Below are positions 1 through 8,299 of a stretch of 20,259 bases of DNA, piece by piece. The DNA is taken from contig CAMLJR010000041.1 in NCBI GenBank assembly GCA_946480345.1, positions 1-20,259 of the forward strand, read 5' to 3'. The position numbers and the translations under genes are program-made. The stretch's first letter is position 1. Each line of letters opens with the position of its first letter. This DNA is from an uncultured Spongiibacteraceae bacterium. Its GTDB lineage: Bacteria > Pseudomonadota > Gammaproteobacteria > Pseudomonadales > CAMLJR01. Under the pieces are notes generated by a model that ran no database searches, was not told where the DNA came from, and saw only the letters and a list, made by a program, of their open reading frames with translations.

Positions 1-8
1 TAATTATT

Positions 9-500
9 ATGGTCGCGAAACACTTTTTGTCCGGTTTTTATGCGGTTTTATTTGCAACGATCTGTTCGCTCGGCCACGCAAATGATTCGGCGCCTGATTT
101 CGCGCTGAAAAGTATGTCTGGCGATAACATTCGCCTCAGCGAGCATCGCGGTGAAGTGATCCTGCTGAATTTTTGGGCCTCGTGGTGCGGCCCGTGCCGT
201 CAGGAAATGCCGCACCTCAACGCATTGCAACAACGCTACAGCAAGCTCGGATTTAACGTCGTGGGCGTCAACGTCGATAAGGACTCGGCACTCGCGAATA
301 AATTATTGAAGGATATTCCGGTTAGCTTTCCGGTGTTGCTCGACAACATGGGCGACGTCAGCGCCAGCTATAATGTCAGCGCAATGCCTACCACAGTGCT
401 GATCGATCGTGACGGTAATATGCGTTATTTGCACAAAGGCTATAAACCCGGTTACGAAAACGATTACGAACAACAGATCAAGGAATTGATTCGCGAATAA
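9..500 (+). CDS. TlpA-like periplasmic thioredoxin-family protein
   Basis: This 163-residue protein is probably exported and acts as a thiol-disulfide oxidoreductase. Residues 1-24 form a signal peptide (hydrophobic core, then AxA-like end near GHAND). The thioredoxin fold follows, with the active site WCGPC at residues 59-63 (Cys60, Cys63) and the cis-proline in the AMPTT stretch at Pro127. The FALKSMSGDNIRLSEHRG opening is typical of the TlpA/ResA/AhpC-TSA branch. The stop codon overlaps the next start (TAATG), so it is translationally coupled to the DUF4266 lipoprotein. That neighbour carries two closely spaced C-terminal cysteines, a plausible substrate. Only eight bases precede the ATG and no ribosome site is visible, so the start could lie upstream of the window. 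The fold is secure; the specific substrate is inferred from context. Confidence 0.88.
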   Translation: MVAKHFLSGFYAVLFATICSLGHANDSAPDFALKSMSGDNIRLSEHRGEVILLNFWASWCGPCRQEMPHLNALQQRYSKLGFNVVGVNVDKDSALANKLLKDIPVSFPVLLDNMGDVSASYNVSAMPTTVLIDRDGNMRYLHKGYKPGYENDYEQQIKELIRE

Positions 501-721
501 TGTTACGCCTGACTTTTATCACCTTCATCGCGCTGTTCGGCACCGCCTGCAGTTCGATTCAGCCGTGGGTTAAACCCTACGAACGCGACCATATGGCCGA
601 TCCGATCATGAGCTTCGAGCGCGATCCGGTATCGGGCGTTTATCTCGCGCACGTATATGGTGTGCGCGAAGGCTCTCGCGGCGGACAGGGAGGAAGCGGC
701 GGTGGCTGTGGTTGCAACTAA
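500..721 (+). CDS. DUF4266 small lipoprotein with C-terminal CGCN
   Basis: This 73-residue protein has a short hydrophobic leader ending at Cys17 (FGTAC followed by SS), which reads as a lipoprotein signal. The -3 residue is Gly rather than Leu, so the lipobox is not perfect. The middle (QPWVKPYERDHMADPIM, then a DP-containing stretch) and the glycine-rich tail ending GGGCGCN match the DUF4266 family as I remember it. The family's function is unknown. Cys70 and Cys72 flank a single glycine at the very C terminus and could be a metal ligand, a redox pair or a modification site. The start overlaps the tlpA-like stop by one base. The coding sequence for the tail also contains the ribosome-binding site of the following gene. 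The lipid anchor and outer-membrane location are inferred. Confidence 0.85.
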   Translation: MLRLTFITFIALFGTACSSIQPWVKPYERDHMADPIMSFERDPVSGVYLAHVYGVREGSRGGQGGSGGGCGCN

Positions 722-1853
722 TAAATTCCTCCCTGATTCTTTTCGCTCGTTCGCGCTTTTTTTATTGTGCTGCTCGACAACGTTCGCCGCGGTATTGCCC
801 GAAGAGCGTGTCGACGTTCTCTATCATCGCTACGATGGCGGCGGTCTGGAGGTCGACGGCCCTTCAGTGCTCGTGCGTAAAAATATTGCCGATAAATTTT
901 CGGTCAATGCCAACTACTACGTGGATAACGTCAGCAGCGCCTCGATTGATGTCGTCACACAAGCCAGCCCGTTCGAGGACAAGCGCACCGAGAAAAGTGT
1001 TGGCGCCACGTATCTCTACGATCGGGCGCTGCTCAGCGCCAGCTATATCGACAGTTCCGAAAGCGATTATTTATCGAAGACATTTAATTTCGATGTCAGC
1101 CAGGATTTTTTTGGCGATTTAAGCACGCTGAGCTTTGGCTACACGCGCAGCAATAACACAATTAAAGACAACACCGACGACGATTTCAAAGAAACATCGC
1201 TACACCAAGAATATCGCGTTGGTTTGACACAGATTTTGACGAGAAATTTAATCGTCAACCTGAGCCAGGAAGTCATGGTCGACGATGGCTATCTCAGCAA
1301 TCCTTATCGCCAATTTCGTTTTACAGATGGCGCAACGTATTCATGGAGCTCCGAGATTTTCCCGGAAGCGCGCACCAGTTATACCACCACCTTACGCGCG
1401 CGCTACCACCTGCCTAACTATCGCGCAGCCGTGTATGGCAGCTACCGCTACTTCTGGGATGGGTGGGATATCAAAAGCCACACCGTTGAGCTCGGCTACA
1501 ACCACACATTACCCTCCGGCTGGCTGTTCGATATCCACGTGCGCAAATATCAACAATCGGCTGCCGATTTTTACAGCGACTTATTCGCCTTCGAAACTGC
1601 GCAGAATCACATGACGCGAGACAAGCAATTAAGCGATTTCGATTCGTTCACTATCGGCGCAGGCGTTAGTTACGAGTTACCGTTTCGCAGTAAATGGATC
1701 GACAAAAGTAGCGTCAATATTTTCTGGGACCGCATTAAATTCGACTACAACAATTATCACGATGCGCGTGTAAAAGGTATAACTGCCGGCACCGAACCGT
1801 TGTACTCATTCGAAGCTGATGTGATTCGATTCTTCATTTCGATCTGGTATTGA
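702..1853 (+). CDS. DUF3570 outer-membrane beta-barrel protein
   Basis: This is a protein of about 383 residues with a hydrophobic signal peptide (FALFLLCCSTTFAA), followed by many alternating aromatic/polar strands typical of an outer-membrane beta-barrel. The DDGYLSNPYR motif and a C-terminal strand ending in a tyrosine (FFISIWY) fit the DUF3570 family, which has no established function. I chose the GTG at 702 because AGGGAGG at 687-693 is a strong ribosome site eight bases upstream. An ATG at 657 is also in frame but would add about 15 charged residues before the signal peptide and has no ribosome site. The gene overlaps the DUF4266 gene by 20 bases and is the last of the three. It may be a channel, sensor or docking site for the lipoprotein; this is inferred. 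Confidence 0.85.
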   Translation: MAVVATNKFLPDSFRSFALFLLCCSTTFAAVLPEERVDVLYHRYDGGGLEVDGPSVLVRKNIADKFSVNANYYVDNVSSASIDVVTQASPFEDKRTEKSVGATYLYDRALLSASYIDSSESDYLSKTFNFDVSQDFFGDLSTLSFGYTRSNNTIKDNTDDDFKETSLHQEYRVGLTQILTRNLIVNLSQEVMVDDGYLSNPYRQFRFTDGATYSWSSEIFPEARTSYTTTLRARYHLPNYRAAVYGSYRYFWDGWDIKSHTVELGYNHTLPSGWLFDIHVRKYQQSAADFYSDLFAFETAQNHMTRDKQLSDFDSFTIGAGVSYELPFRSKWIDKSSVNIFWDRIKFDYNNYHDARVKGITAGTEPLYSFEADVIRFFISIWY

Positions 1854-1867
1854 TCGCGGTACCGCAG

Positions 1868-1895
1868 AAAACGCCGACAATACGTCGGCGTTTTT
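1868..1895 (+). terminator. Rho-independent terminator after DUF3570
   Basis: A perfect 8-bp stem, ACGCCGAC at 1871-1878 and GTCGGCGT at 1884-1891, closes a five-base loop and runs into five T residues (1891-1895). Preceding A residues extend the pairing. It lies 15 bases after the DUF3570 stop and separates this unit from the MFS gene. Confidence 0.92.
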
Positions 1896-1910
1896 ATTTC
1901 GGTGCACGCT

Positions 1911-1938
1911 TTGCATTTCGCCTGCTTAATCATATCTG
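1911..1938 (+). promoter_or_regulatory. Possible promoter for the MFS gene
   Basis: TTGCAT (1911-1916) and TATCTG (1933-1938) are separated by 16 bases and lie between the upstream terminator and the MFS start at 1978. Both boxes are only partial matches to sigma-70 consensus. The location is good but the call is weak. Confidence 0.3.
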
Positions 1939-1977
1939 CTATCGTGACTGGCCTGTTCCTGTTGCCAGCATCCCATC

Positions 1978-3210
1978 GTGCGACTTCCTTCACTGTTCAA
2001 ATTCAGCGCGTACCGAAGATTGAACTGGTATTACGGCTGGAATGTCATCGGCATTACGCTGCTGTTTCAATCGCTATGTATCGGTATGCACTACTACTGC
2101 TTCACGCTGTGGGTGGTACCGTGGAGTCAAGAATTCGGCGCGGTACGTAGCCACATCATGCTGGCTATCGTCGCATCGCAGGTCATATCTGGATTACTTT
2201 CACCATTCGCTGGCCGCGCGCTCGATCGATTGCCGAGTCATTGGTTAATTTGCGGCGGTGCCCTGACCTTTTCGCTCGGGCTCGCGCTGATCGCATTGGC
2301 GCAAGCGGTATGGCAAATCATTGCGGTGTATTTATTAGTGCTCCCGCTCGGCCTCGTGTTGACCGGTGCGATGGCCGCGCAGACGCTGGCGACCCGATGG
2401 TTCACCAAAGATCGCGGTCTCGCCATCGCCTGCGCCACATTGGGTACGTCGCTCGGTGGATTTTTAATGCCCCCGCTTGCCGCACTATTAATGGATCATT
2501 TCGGCTGGCGTGTGACCTTTATTGCACTCGCAGCAATTAGCTCCATTGTTGTAACACCGATAGCGTGGCGCATATTGCAACGCCGTCCGCCACACGAAGA
2601 AGCGACGCTGCTCGAATACTCCCTCAACCAACCCACTGAAAAACCAGCGGCATTGAGTACTGCGGAAATTCTGCGCTCGCCCGATTTCCGCATTATCGTA
2701 TTGAGCTTCATGCCGCTGCTGCTGACATTCAATGCGATTCAAATGAATCTGGGCGCATACGCTCAGGACATCGGAGTGACCCAACAACAAACTGCTTTTC
2801 TCGTCGCGCAGTTATCAGTACTGATGCTGATCGGAAAAATACTGTTCGGTAAATTATCCGATCGTTTGGATCAGCGCGTTTTGTTGTGGTGTGTCGTCGC
2901 CGGCATGATCGTATCGATTCTGTGCATTAGCGCCGCATCCAGTTACGTATTGCTATCGATCGGCACTGCAATTCTTGGCTTTGTCTATGCGGGTTATCTC
3001 CCACTGCTCGGCGCAACAATCGCATCGCGCTTCGACACGCGGGCATTCGGCCAAGTGATGGGATTAAGCGGCACCTTTCTCGCCATCGGTGCCGCTGGTT
3101 CGGTTATTGCCGCGTCGCTGCGCGATGTCGGCGGCAGCTATTCGATCGCCTTTTTATTATTTTTGCTGGTATTAATCCCCGCTGCGATACAGATGCGTCA
3201 ACTACGCTGA
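1978..3210 (+). CDS. MFS transporter
   Basis: This 410-residue protein has about twelve hydrophobic segments, the usual major facilitator length and layout. The opening (YYGWNVIGITLLFQSLCIG, then TLWVVPW) resembles MFS carriers of the oxalate/formate and monocarboxylate type. The loop 2-3 motif is present in degenerate form (GRALDRLPSH), and its internal repeat after the sixth span is LFGKLSDRLDQR. A hydrophilic central loop spans roughly residues 195-235. Substrate cannot be told from sequence. The start is GTG without a convincing ribosome site; the next usable start, TTG fifteen codons in, would still precede the first span. It converges on the CoA-ester lyase gene with only 12 bases between stops and no visible terminator, so transcripts from the two strands may overlap. 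Confidence 0.85.
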   Translation: MRLPSLFKFSAYRRLNWYYGWNVIGITLLFQSLCIGMHYYCFTLWVVPWSQEFGAVRSHIMLAIVASQVISGLLSPFAGRALDRLPSHWLICGGALTFSLGLALIALAQAVWQIIAVYLLVLPLGLVLTGAMAAQTLATRWFTKDRGLAIACATLGTSLGGFLMPPLAALLMDHFGWRVTFIALAAISSIVVTPIAWRILQRRPPHEEATLLEYSLNQPTEKPAALSTAEILRSPDFRIIVLSFMPLLLTFNAIQMNLGAYAQDIGVTQQQTAFLVAQLSVLMLIGKILFGKLSDRLDQRVLLWCVVAGMIVSILCISAASSYVLLSIGTAILGFVYAGYLPLLGATIASRFDTRAFGQVMGLSGTFLAIGAAGSVIAASLRDVGGSYSIAFLLFLLVLIPAAIQMRQLR

Positions 3211-3222
3211 TCGCGAATTGGA

Positions 3223-4089
3223 TTACTGCATTGCATTGATCGAGTTGGCGATTGCCAAGATACGCTGCGCTTCCGCCGCATGCAGATTTTCGACGAGTTT
3301 ACCATCGAGCACCGCAACGCCTTTTCCTTCGCGCTCTGCCTCTTCCCACGCCGCGATAATTCGTTTCGCGCGTTCGATCGCTTCGATGCCCGGGCCGAAA
3401 ACTTGATTTGCCGCGACAATCTGATTCGGATGAATCAGTGTTTTTCCGTCGAATCCCAATTGACGGCCTTGTTCGCAAATAGCGCGAAACTCATCGCCAC
3501 CGCTTAAATCGAGATGCACTCCATCGAGAATATCGAGCCCATACGCGCGCGCGGCAAGCACACACAATCCAAGCGAAGTCACAAAACCGAGACGATCCGG
3601 CGTATGCGGCACGCGCAAATCCTTTGCCAGATCCGACGTACCCATTACCAACACTTTCATGCGCGAATGCGCGGACGCGATTTGCGCCGCATTTAAAATG
3701 CCGAGCGGTGTTTCGAGCATCGCCCAGATACCGATGTCTTTCGAGGCGTTGCACGCGTCGAGCGCAGCGGCGACTTCACGGACCTGCTCGGCGGATTCCA
3801 TTTTCGGCACACAAATCGCCGCCGGTTGCGCTGCGGCAGCGGCTACTAAATCATCGCGTCCCCACGCAGTCGACAAGGCGTTGATGCGAATGACGACTTC
3901 GCGATTTCCGAAGCCCCCCGCTTTGACCGCAGCGGCCACCTGATCGCGCGCTGCGATTTTCTGATCGGGCGCAACCGCATCTTCGAGATCGAGAATCACC
4001 GCATCGATCGATAAGGTTTTCGATTTTTCCAACGCACGTTGATTGCTGCCCGGCAGGTATAACGCAGAACGGCGGGGGCGAATTTGCAT
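3223..4089 (-). CDS. CitE-like CoA-ester lyase (HpcH/HpaI family)
   Basis: This 288-residue protein belongs to the citrate lyase beta/malyl-CoA lyase branch of the HpcH/HpaI superfamily, TIM-barrel enzymes that cleave or hydrolyse CoA thioesters such as malyl-CoA. Visible motifs are RRSALYLPG near the N terminus, LDLEDAV at residues 34-39 with acidic ligands, VIRIN with Arg68, VPKMES with Lys96, LETP with Glu126, GTSDLAKDL with Asp153, and DGKTLIHPNQI near 214-223. The length fits the stand-alone enzymes, and no other citrate lyase subunits are nearby, so it is not part of a citrate lyase complex. An AGGAG ribosome site sits six bases before the ATG. It starts 17 bases after pepN ends and is probably the last gene of that operon. 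The exact acyl-CoA substrate is unknown. Confidence 0.87.
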   Translation of the reverse strand: MQIRPRRSALYLPGSNQRALEKSKTLSIDAVILDLEDAVAPDQKIAARDQVAAAVKAGGFGNREVVIRINALSTAWGRDDLVAAAAAQPAAICVPKMESAEQVREVAAALDACNASKDIGIWAMLETPLGILNAAQIASAHSRMKVLVMGTSDLAKDLRVPHTPDRLGFVTSLGLCVLAARAYGLDILDGVHLDLSGGDEFRAICEQGRQLGFDGKTLIHPNQIVAANQVFGPGIEAIERAKRIIAAWEEAEREGKGVAVLDGKLVENLHAAEAQRILAIANSINAMQ

Positions 4090-4106
4090 CTTTAACTCCT
4101 GTTCGA

Positions 4107-6785
4107 TTAATTGTTCGGCTGATCCGCCTGCGCCAGGCTCTTCGCGACAATTTCATACACATCGCGCGATAGATCCGGTTCGGCGGCGATACGCCGCAAT
4201 TCAGCCAGCATGCGTTGCTGTGTCTGCGCTGGATATTTTTGCCATTTCGATAACGGCGCCAATTGCCGCGATGCGATTTGCGGGTTCATGCGATTCAACG
4301 CAATCACCTGATCCGCGAGAAAACGATAACCAGCGCCATCGGTACGATGAAAATTCACCGCATTCTGCGCTGCGAATGCGCCGATCAGTGCACGTATTTT
4401 ATTGGGATTTTTAATATCGAACGCCGGATGCTGCATCAATTGCTGCACCGTTTCGAGCGTACCCGGCAATACGCAGGTCGCCTGTACCTGGAACCATTGA
4501 TTGACGACGAGCGATTCATGTTGCCAACGCGAATAAAACTGTTCGAGTGCCTGCGCTTTTGCATCGGCCTGCTGACTGTTGACGAGCGCCGTTAACGCCG
4601 CCATCACATCCGTCATGTTATTTGCCGATTCAAACTGCTCCACGCACGCCGACGTAATGCCCGGTTCTTCGAGCAACATCAAATACGCAAGGCAGGTATT
4701 TTTCAAGCTGCGCTGCGCAATTTGTGCAGCGTCGGCTTTGTAAGGTTCGCTACTGCGATTCGCCTGATAGGTCTGCCACAACTCCGCACGCAATGATTTT
4801 GCAATTTGGCAACGCAACGCCTGCCGCGCGGCATGAATCGCCGCGACGTCGGCGACATCGTAGATTTCGGCGAGATAATTTTCGCTCGGCAACGTCAGCA
4901 TCAACGCCACCATCGCGCGGTCGAGCGTATCGTCGGTGAGCAATACTCTGAACGCATCGATCAACCGCTCATCGATACGCATATCCACGCCGAGCTGATA
5001 CGCCGCGATCATATCGCTCAATATCGCCACCGACAGCTGTTGACCCGCGTCCCAGCGACAAAAACCATCACTGTCGCTGCTCATCAAAAACATCAGCTCA
5101 TCGCGCGAATAGGGAAAATGCAATTTCACCGGCGCTGAGAAACCGCGCAATAAACTCGGCACCGGCTTTTCCGGAATATCGATGAACGTGAATTGTTGTT
5201 CCGGCTGCGTGATATCGAGCACGAGTTCGGTATTGTCGGCACTTTCATGATTTGCTTCGGCATTTTCTAACTGCAAACGCAGTGCGCCGGCATCGCCGAG
5301 CAATGCCATCGCGAGCGGAATATGCATCGGCTCCTTACGCGGCTGGCCGGGCGTGACCGGGCACGATTGCCGCACGCTCAATGTATAGGTGCGCGCATCT
5401 TCATCGTAATGACCACTCACATCGACGCGTGGAGTACCCGCTTGCGTATACCAGCGACGAAATTGCGCCAGATCTCTGCCGCTGACTTCTTCCATCGCCC
5501 GCACGAAATCGTCGCAAGTGACTGCTTGCCCGTCATGACGCTCGAAATATAAATCGGTGCCTTTGCGAAATAATTCGGCGCCGAGCAATTCGTGCAACAT
5601 GCGCACAACTTCGGAACCCTTTTCGTACACCGTCAGCGTATAAAAATTAGAAATTTCCATATACGAATCGGGCCGAACCGGATGCGCCATCGGCCCTGCG
5701 TCTTCAGCGAATTGCAGTGTGCGCAGCAAGCTCACATCCTCGACGCGCTTCACGGTGCGCGACCCCATATCGGCCGAGAATTCCGCGTCGCGAAATACCG
5801 TAAACCCTTCCTTCAAACTCAACTGAAACCAATCGCGGCAGGTCACGCGATTACCGGACCAGTTGTGAAAATATTCGTGCGCGACAACACCTTCGACGCG
5901 CTGAAAACCCATATCGGTTGTTGTCGATGGATGCGCGAGTACGCACGATGTATTGAAAATATTGAGGCTTTTGTTTTCCATCGCCCCCATATTGAAATCA
6001 TCGACCGCGACGATATTGAAAATATCCAGATCGTATTCGCGACCGTAAACCTGCTCGTCCCAGCGCATTGAATGCTTCAGCGAAGCCATCGCGTGATCGC
6101 ATTTATCGATATCTTTCGGCTCGACATAAATACGCAACGTTACGCTGCGACCGTTCATCGTCGTGAAATGATCTTCGAGGCAGGAAAGATCGCCCGCGAC
6201 GAGCGCGAACAGATAACACGGCTTTTTAAAAGGATCTTGCCACGTCGTCGCGTGGCGGCCGCCGGCAATATCGGTCTGCGCGATTAAATTTCCATTCGAT
6301 AACAGCACGGGATAGCGCGCACGCTCGGCCTCGACCGTCACGGTATATACGGACATCACATCAGGTCGATCGAGAAAATAGGTGATCTTGCGAAAACCTT
6401 CAGCTTCGCATTGCGTGCAAAACATCGTGCGCGATTTATACAAACCTTCGAGCGATGTATTGAGCTGCGGCTTGATTTCGGTTTCGCACTCGAACGTAAA
6501 TTGGGCGGGCACATCGGCGATCGTCAGGTGATCGGGATCGAGCGCATATTCGCCGCTCGCCAATTGATGGCCGTTAATTGCGACGCTGCACAGCAGTAAT
6601 TCCTGCCCGTTGAGTTGCAGCGGCGCGTGCGGATTTTCCGCCGCCGGATTGCGCCGCATCGCCAGCTTCGAACGCACGATTGTTTTTTCTTCGAACAACG
6701 AAAAATGCAATTCCGTCGTATCGATCAGAAAATCGGGCACCCGATAATCTTTCAAATAAATGCTACGGGGTTGTGCATCGCGCAT
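4107..6785 (-). CDS. pepN: Aminopeptidase N (M1 metallopeptidase)
   Basis: This 892-residue protein is a cytosolic zinc aminopeptidase that removes N-terminal residues in the late steps of protein turnover. All M1 signatures are present: the exopeptidase motif GAMEN at residues 267-271, the zinc site HEYFH at 303-307 with the third ligand Glu326 (LKEGFTV), and the transition-state tyrosine in TVYEKG at Tyr387. The length and order match the E. coli PepN subtype: an N-terminal beta domain, the thermolysin-like domain, a small beta domain, and a long helical C-terminal domain from about residue 550. A GGAG ribosome site lies six bases before the ATG. It follows the DUF2797 gene by 26 bases, an arrangement I recall from Pseudomonas. 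Nothing is missing. Confidence 0.97.
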   Translation of the reverse strand: MRDAQPRSIYLKDYRVPDFLIDTTELHFSLFEEKTIVRSKLAMRRNPAAENPHAPLQLNGQELLLCSVAINGHQLASGEYALDPDHLTIADVPAQFTFECETEIKPQLNTSLEGLYKSRTMFCTQCEAEGFRKITYFLDRPDVMSVYTVTVEAERARYPVLLSNGNLIAQTDIAGGRHATTWQDPFKKPCYLFALVAGDLSCLEDHFTTMNGRSVTLRIYVEPKDIDKCDHAMASLKHSMRWDEQVYGREYDLDIFNIVAVDDFNMGAMENKSLNIFNTSCVLAHPSTTTDMGFQRVEGVVAHEYFHNWSGNRVTCRDWFQLSLKEGFTVFRDAEFSADMGSRTVKRVEDVSLLRTLQFAEDAGPMAHPVRPDSYMEISNFYTLTVYEKGSEVVRMLHELLGAELFRKGTDLYFERHDGQAVTCDDFVRAMEEVSGRDLAQFRRWYTQAGTPRVDVSGHYDEDARTYTLSVRQSCPVTPGQPRKEPMHIPLAMALLGDAGALRLQLENAEANHESADNTELVLDITQPEQQFTFIDIPEKPVPSLLRGFSAPVKLHFPYSRDELMFLMSSDSDGFCRWDAGQQLSVAILSDMIAAYQLGVDMRIDERLIDAFRVLLTDDTLDRAMVALMLTLPSENYLAEIYDVADVAAIHAARQALRCQIAKSLRAELWQTYQANRSSEPYKADAAQIAQRSLKNTCLAYLMLLEEPGITSACVEQFESANNMTDVMAALTALVNSQQADAKAQALEQFYSRWQHESLVVNQWFQVQATCVLPGTLETVQQLMQHPAFDIKNPNKIRALIGAFAAQNAVNFHRTDGAGYRFLADQVIALNRMNPQIASRQLAPLSKWQKYPAQTQQRMLAELRRIAAEPDLSRDVYEIVAKSLAQADQPNN

Positions 6786-6811
6786 GATTTTCTCCAGCTA
6801 CCGCGCCACCG

Positions 6812-7663
6812 CTAATCGGCAGAAACTTGAACGTGGTACGCCCCAAATTTACGGATATTGATCACACCGGTATCGAGCATTAAATATTGCCCTTTGATGC
6901 CGAGCAATTTGCCGGCCACATGCGGTGTTTTATCGAAATCGAGACTGACAATTTTGTCCGGATGTTGCAGCACCGGATATGAGATTTCCACAGGCTCGGC
7001 ATCGGACAGCACTTGGATCGCGTGAATACCGAAACGTTGCTGCAATTGTTCCAGCTCATTACGGCAGACCTCGAGTAAACGATCGCGCTGTGCTCGCAGA
7101 TCGATCTCATCGATTTGACCTTTCAGCATTGCACGCCAATTGGTTTTGTCGGCAACGTGCTGCTTTAACATTATCTCGACCAAGCCCGATTGTTGCCGCG
7201 TCTGTACGCCGAGAATCGGCAATGCTTGTACTGCGCCTTGATCGATCCAACGCGTCGGAACCTGGGTGCCGCGCGTGATACCGGCCTTGATCCCGGATGA
7301 GTTCGCGAGATAAACGATATGCGGCTGATGGCAATGCGCTTCGGCCCATGTCGGCTCGCGACATGTACCGGCTTCCCAGTGACACCGTTCGGGCGCGACG
7401 ATACAGCTGTCGCATTGCGCGAGCGATTGAAAGCACGGATAACAAAAACCCTGACTGAAACTTTTCTTTGTTTTACGGCCGCAATGTAAGCAATTAATTA
7501 CACCGGTGAATTGCAAAGCAATCGAGCGGCCAAGCAGCGAATTCAAATCGATATCGGTGTCGCCGACGCGTAACTGATACGACACCGGCGCCGTCAATTC
7601 GACGCGCATTTTCCGTAACTGACCTGTTGCCAGTAAATTCCCCGCCGCCAATAAACTACTCAA
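6812..7663 (-). CDS. DUF2797 cysteine-rich protein
   Basis: This 283-residue protein belongs to DUF2797, a family without an assigned function that sits next to pepN in related bacteria. An N-terminal beta region is followed by a zinc-binding-like cluster: INCLHCGRKTKKSF, GFCYPCF, CDSCIV, ERCHWEAGTC and HCHQ between roughly residues 57 and 112. Then comes VYLANSSGIKAGITR, which resembles the start of a GIY-YIG-type core. The start appears to be TTG at 7663, with GAGG five bases upstream; that ribosome site overlaps the stop codon of the preceding glutathione S-transferase gene, suggesting coupled translation. The family match is confident. A nucleic-acid role is possible from the zinc cluster and GIY-like segment but is inference. 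Confidence 0.86.
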   Translation of the reverse strand: MSSLLAAGNLLATGQLRKMRVELTAPVSYQLRVGDTDIDLNSLLGRSIALQFTGVINCLHCGRKTKKSFSQGFCYPCFQSLAQCDSCIVAPERCHWEAGTCREPTWAEAHCHQPHIVYLANSSGIKAGITRGTQVPTRWIDQGAVQALPILGVQTRQQSGLVEIMLKQHVADKTNWRAMLKGQIDEIDLRAQRDRLLEVCRNELEQLQQRFGIHAIQVLSDAEPVEISYPVLQHPDKIVSLDFDKTPHVAGKLLGIKGQYLMLDTGVINIRKFGAYHVQVSAD

Positions 7664-7670
7664 ACCAACC

Positions 7671-8270
7671 TCACGTCATTTCGATAAATTTCGGCTGCGC
7701 ACGCACGCGCTGCAACCATGCGGTTACTGCTGGATATGCGTTTAAATCGAAACCGCCATCGGCAGCGCAATGCGTATATGCAAATAATGCGATATCCGCG
7801 ATTGAATAGCGTTCGCCAACAAAATACGTGCGATTAGCCAGATGTGTTTCCATTACCGCCAGCGCCTGATTGCCACGCTCGTGCAACCGAGGCAACTCAG
7901 TTTGGCGCGCATGATCCGCAGGTAAAAATTTGCGAATGAAGCGTGCAACTGCGATGTAAGGCTCATGGCTGTATTGTTCGAAGAACAGCCATTGCAATAC
8001 TTGCGCGTGTTGAAGTTTTTCCGCAGGCCAGAGCAAAGTCCCGTCGGCCAAATAACACAAAATGGCGTTCGATTCCGGCAAGTATTCACCGTCGGCCAGC
8101 TCCAGTAATGGCACGCGACCGTTAGGATTCATCGCCAAAAAATCTTGCGTTCGCGTCGTGCCCGTCATGATATCGACTTCCTGCCATTGATACGGGCACT
8201 CTAATTGTTCGAGCAACAATTTCACTTTATGACAATTGCCCGACGCCGACATGCCGAATACTTTCAGCAT
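7671..8270 (-). CDS. Glutathione S-transferase family protein
   Basis: This 199-residue protein has the two GST domains. The N-terminal thioredoxin-like half (residues 1-75) carries the SASGNCHKVK opening with the candidate catalytic Ser/Cys, the cis-proline in GRVPLLEL, and the glutathione gamma-glutamyl-binding pair Glu66-Ser67 in LPESNAILCYLA. The helical C-terminal half contains the YSIADIALFAYTH folding motif. A GGAG ribosome site precedes the ATG. It lies between yeaC and the DUF2797 gene and is co-directional with them, so it is probably co-transcribed with pepN. As I recall, this position is empty in Pseudomonas, which makes the gene an insertion into an otherwise conserved block. It may detoxify electrophiles; the substrate is unknown. 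Confidence 0.92.
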   Translation of the reverse strand: MLKVFGMSASGNCHKVKLLLEQLECPYQWQEVDIMTGTTRTQDFLAMNPNGRVPLLELADGEYLPESNAILCYLADGTLLWPAEKLQHAQVLQWLFFEQYSHEPYIAVARFIRKFLPADHARQTELPRLHERGNQALAVMETHLANRTYFVGERYSIADIALFAYTHCAADGGFDLNAYPAVTAWLQRVRAQPKFIEMT

Positions 8271-8299
8271 CTAAATCTCCTTTTTATTTTTACAGCGAA

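Noticed and set aside
1902..2150. An 82-codon frame overlapping the start of the MFS gene
   Set aside because: It is out of frame with a complete MFS protein and shows no family features.
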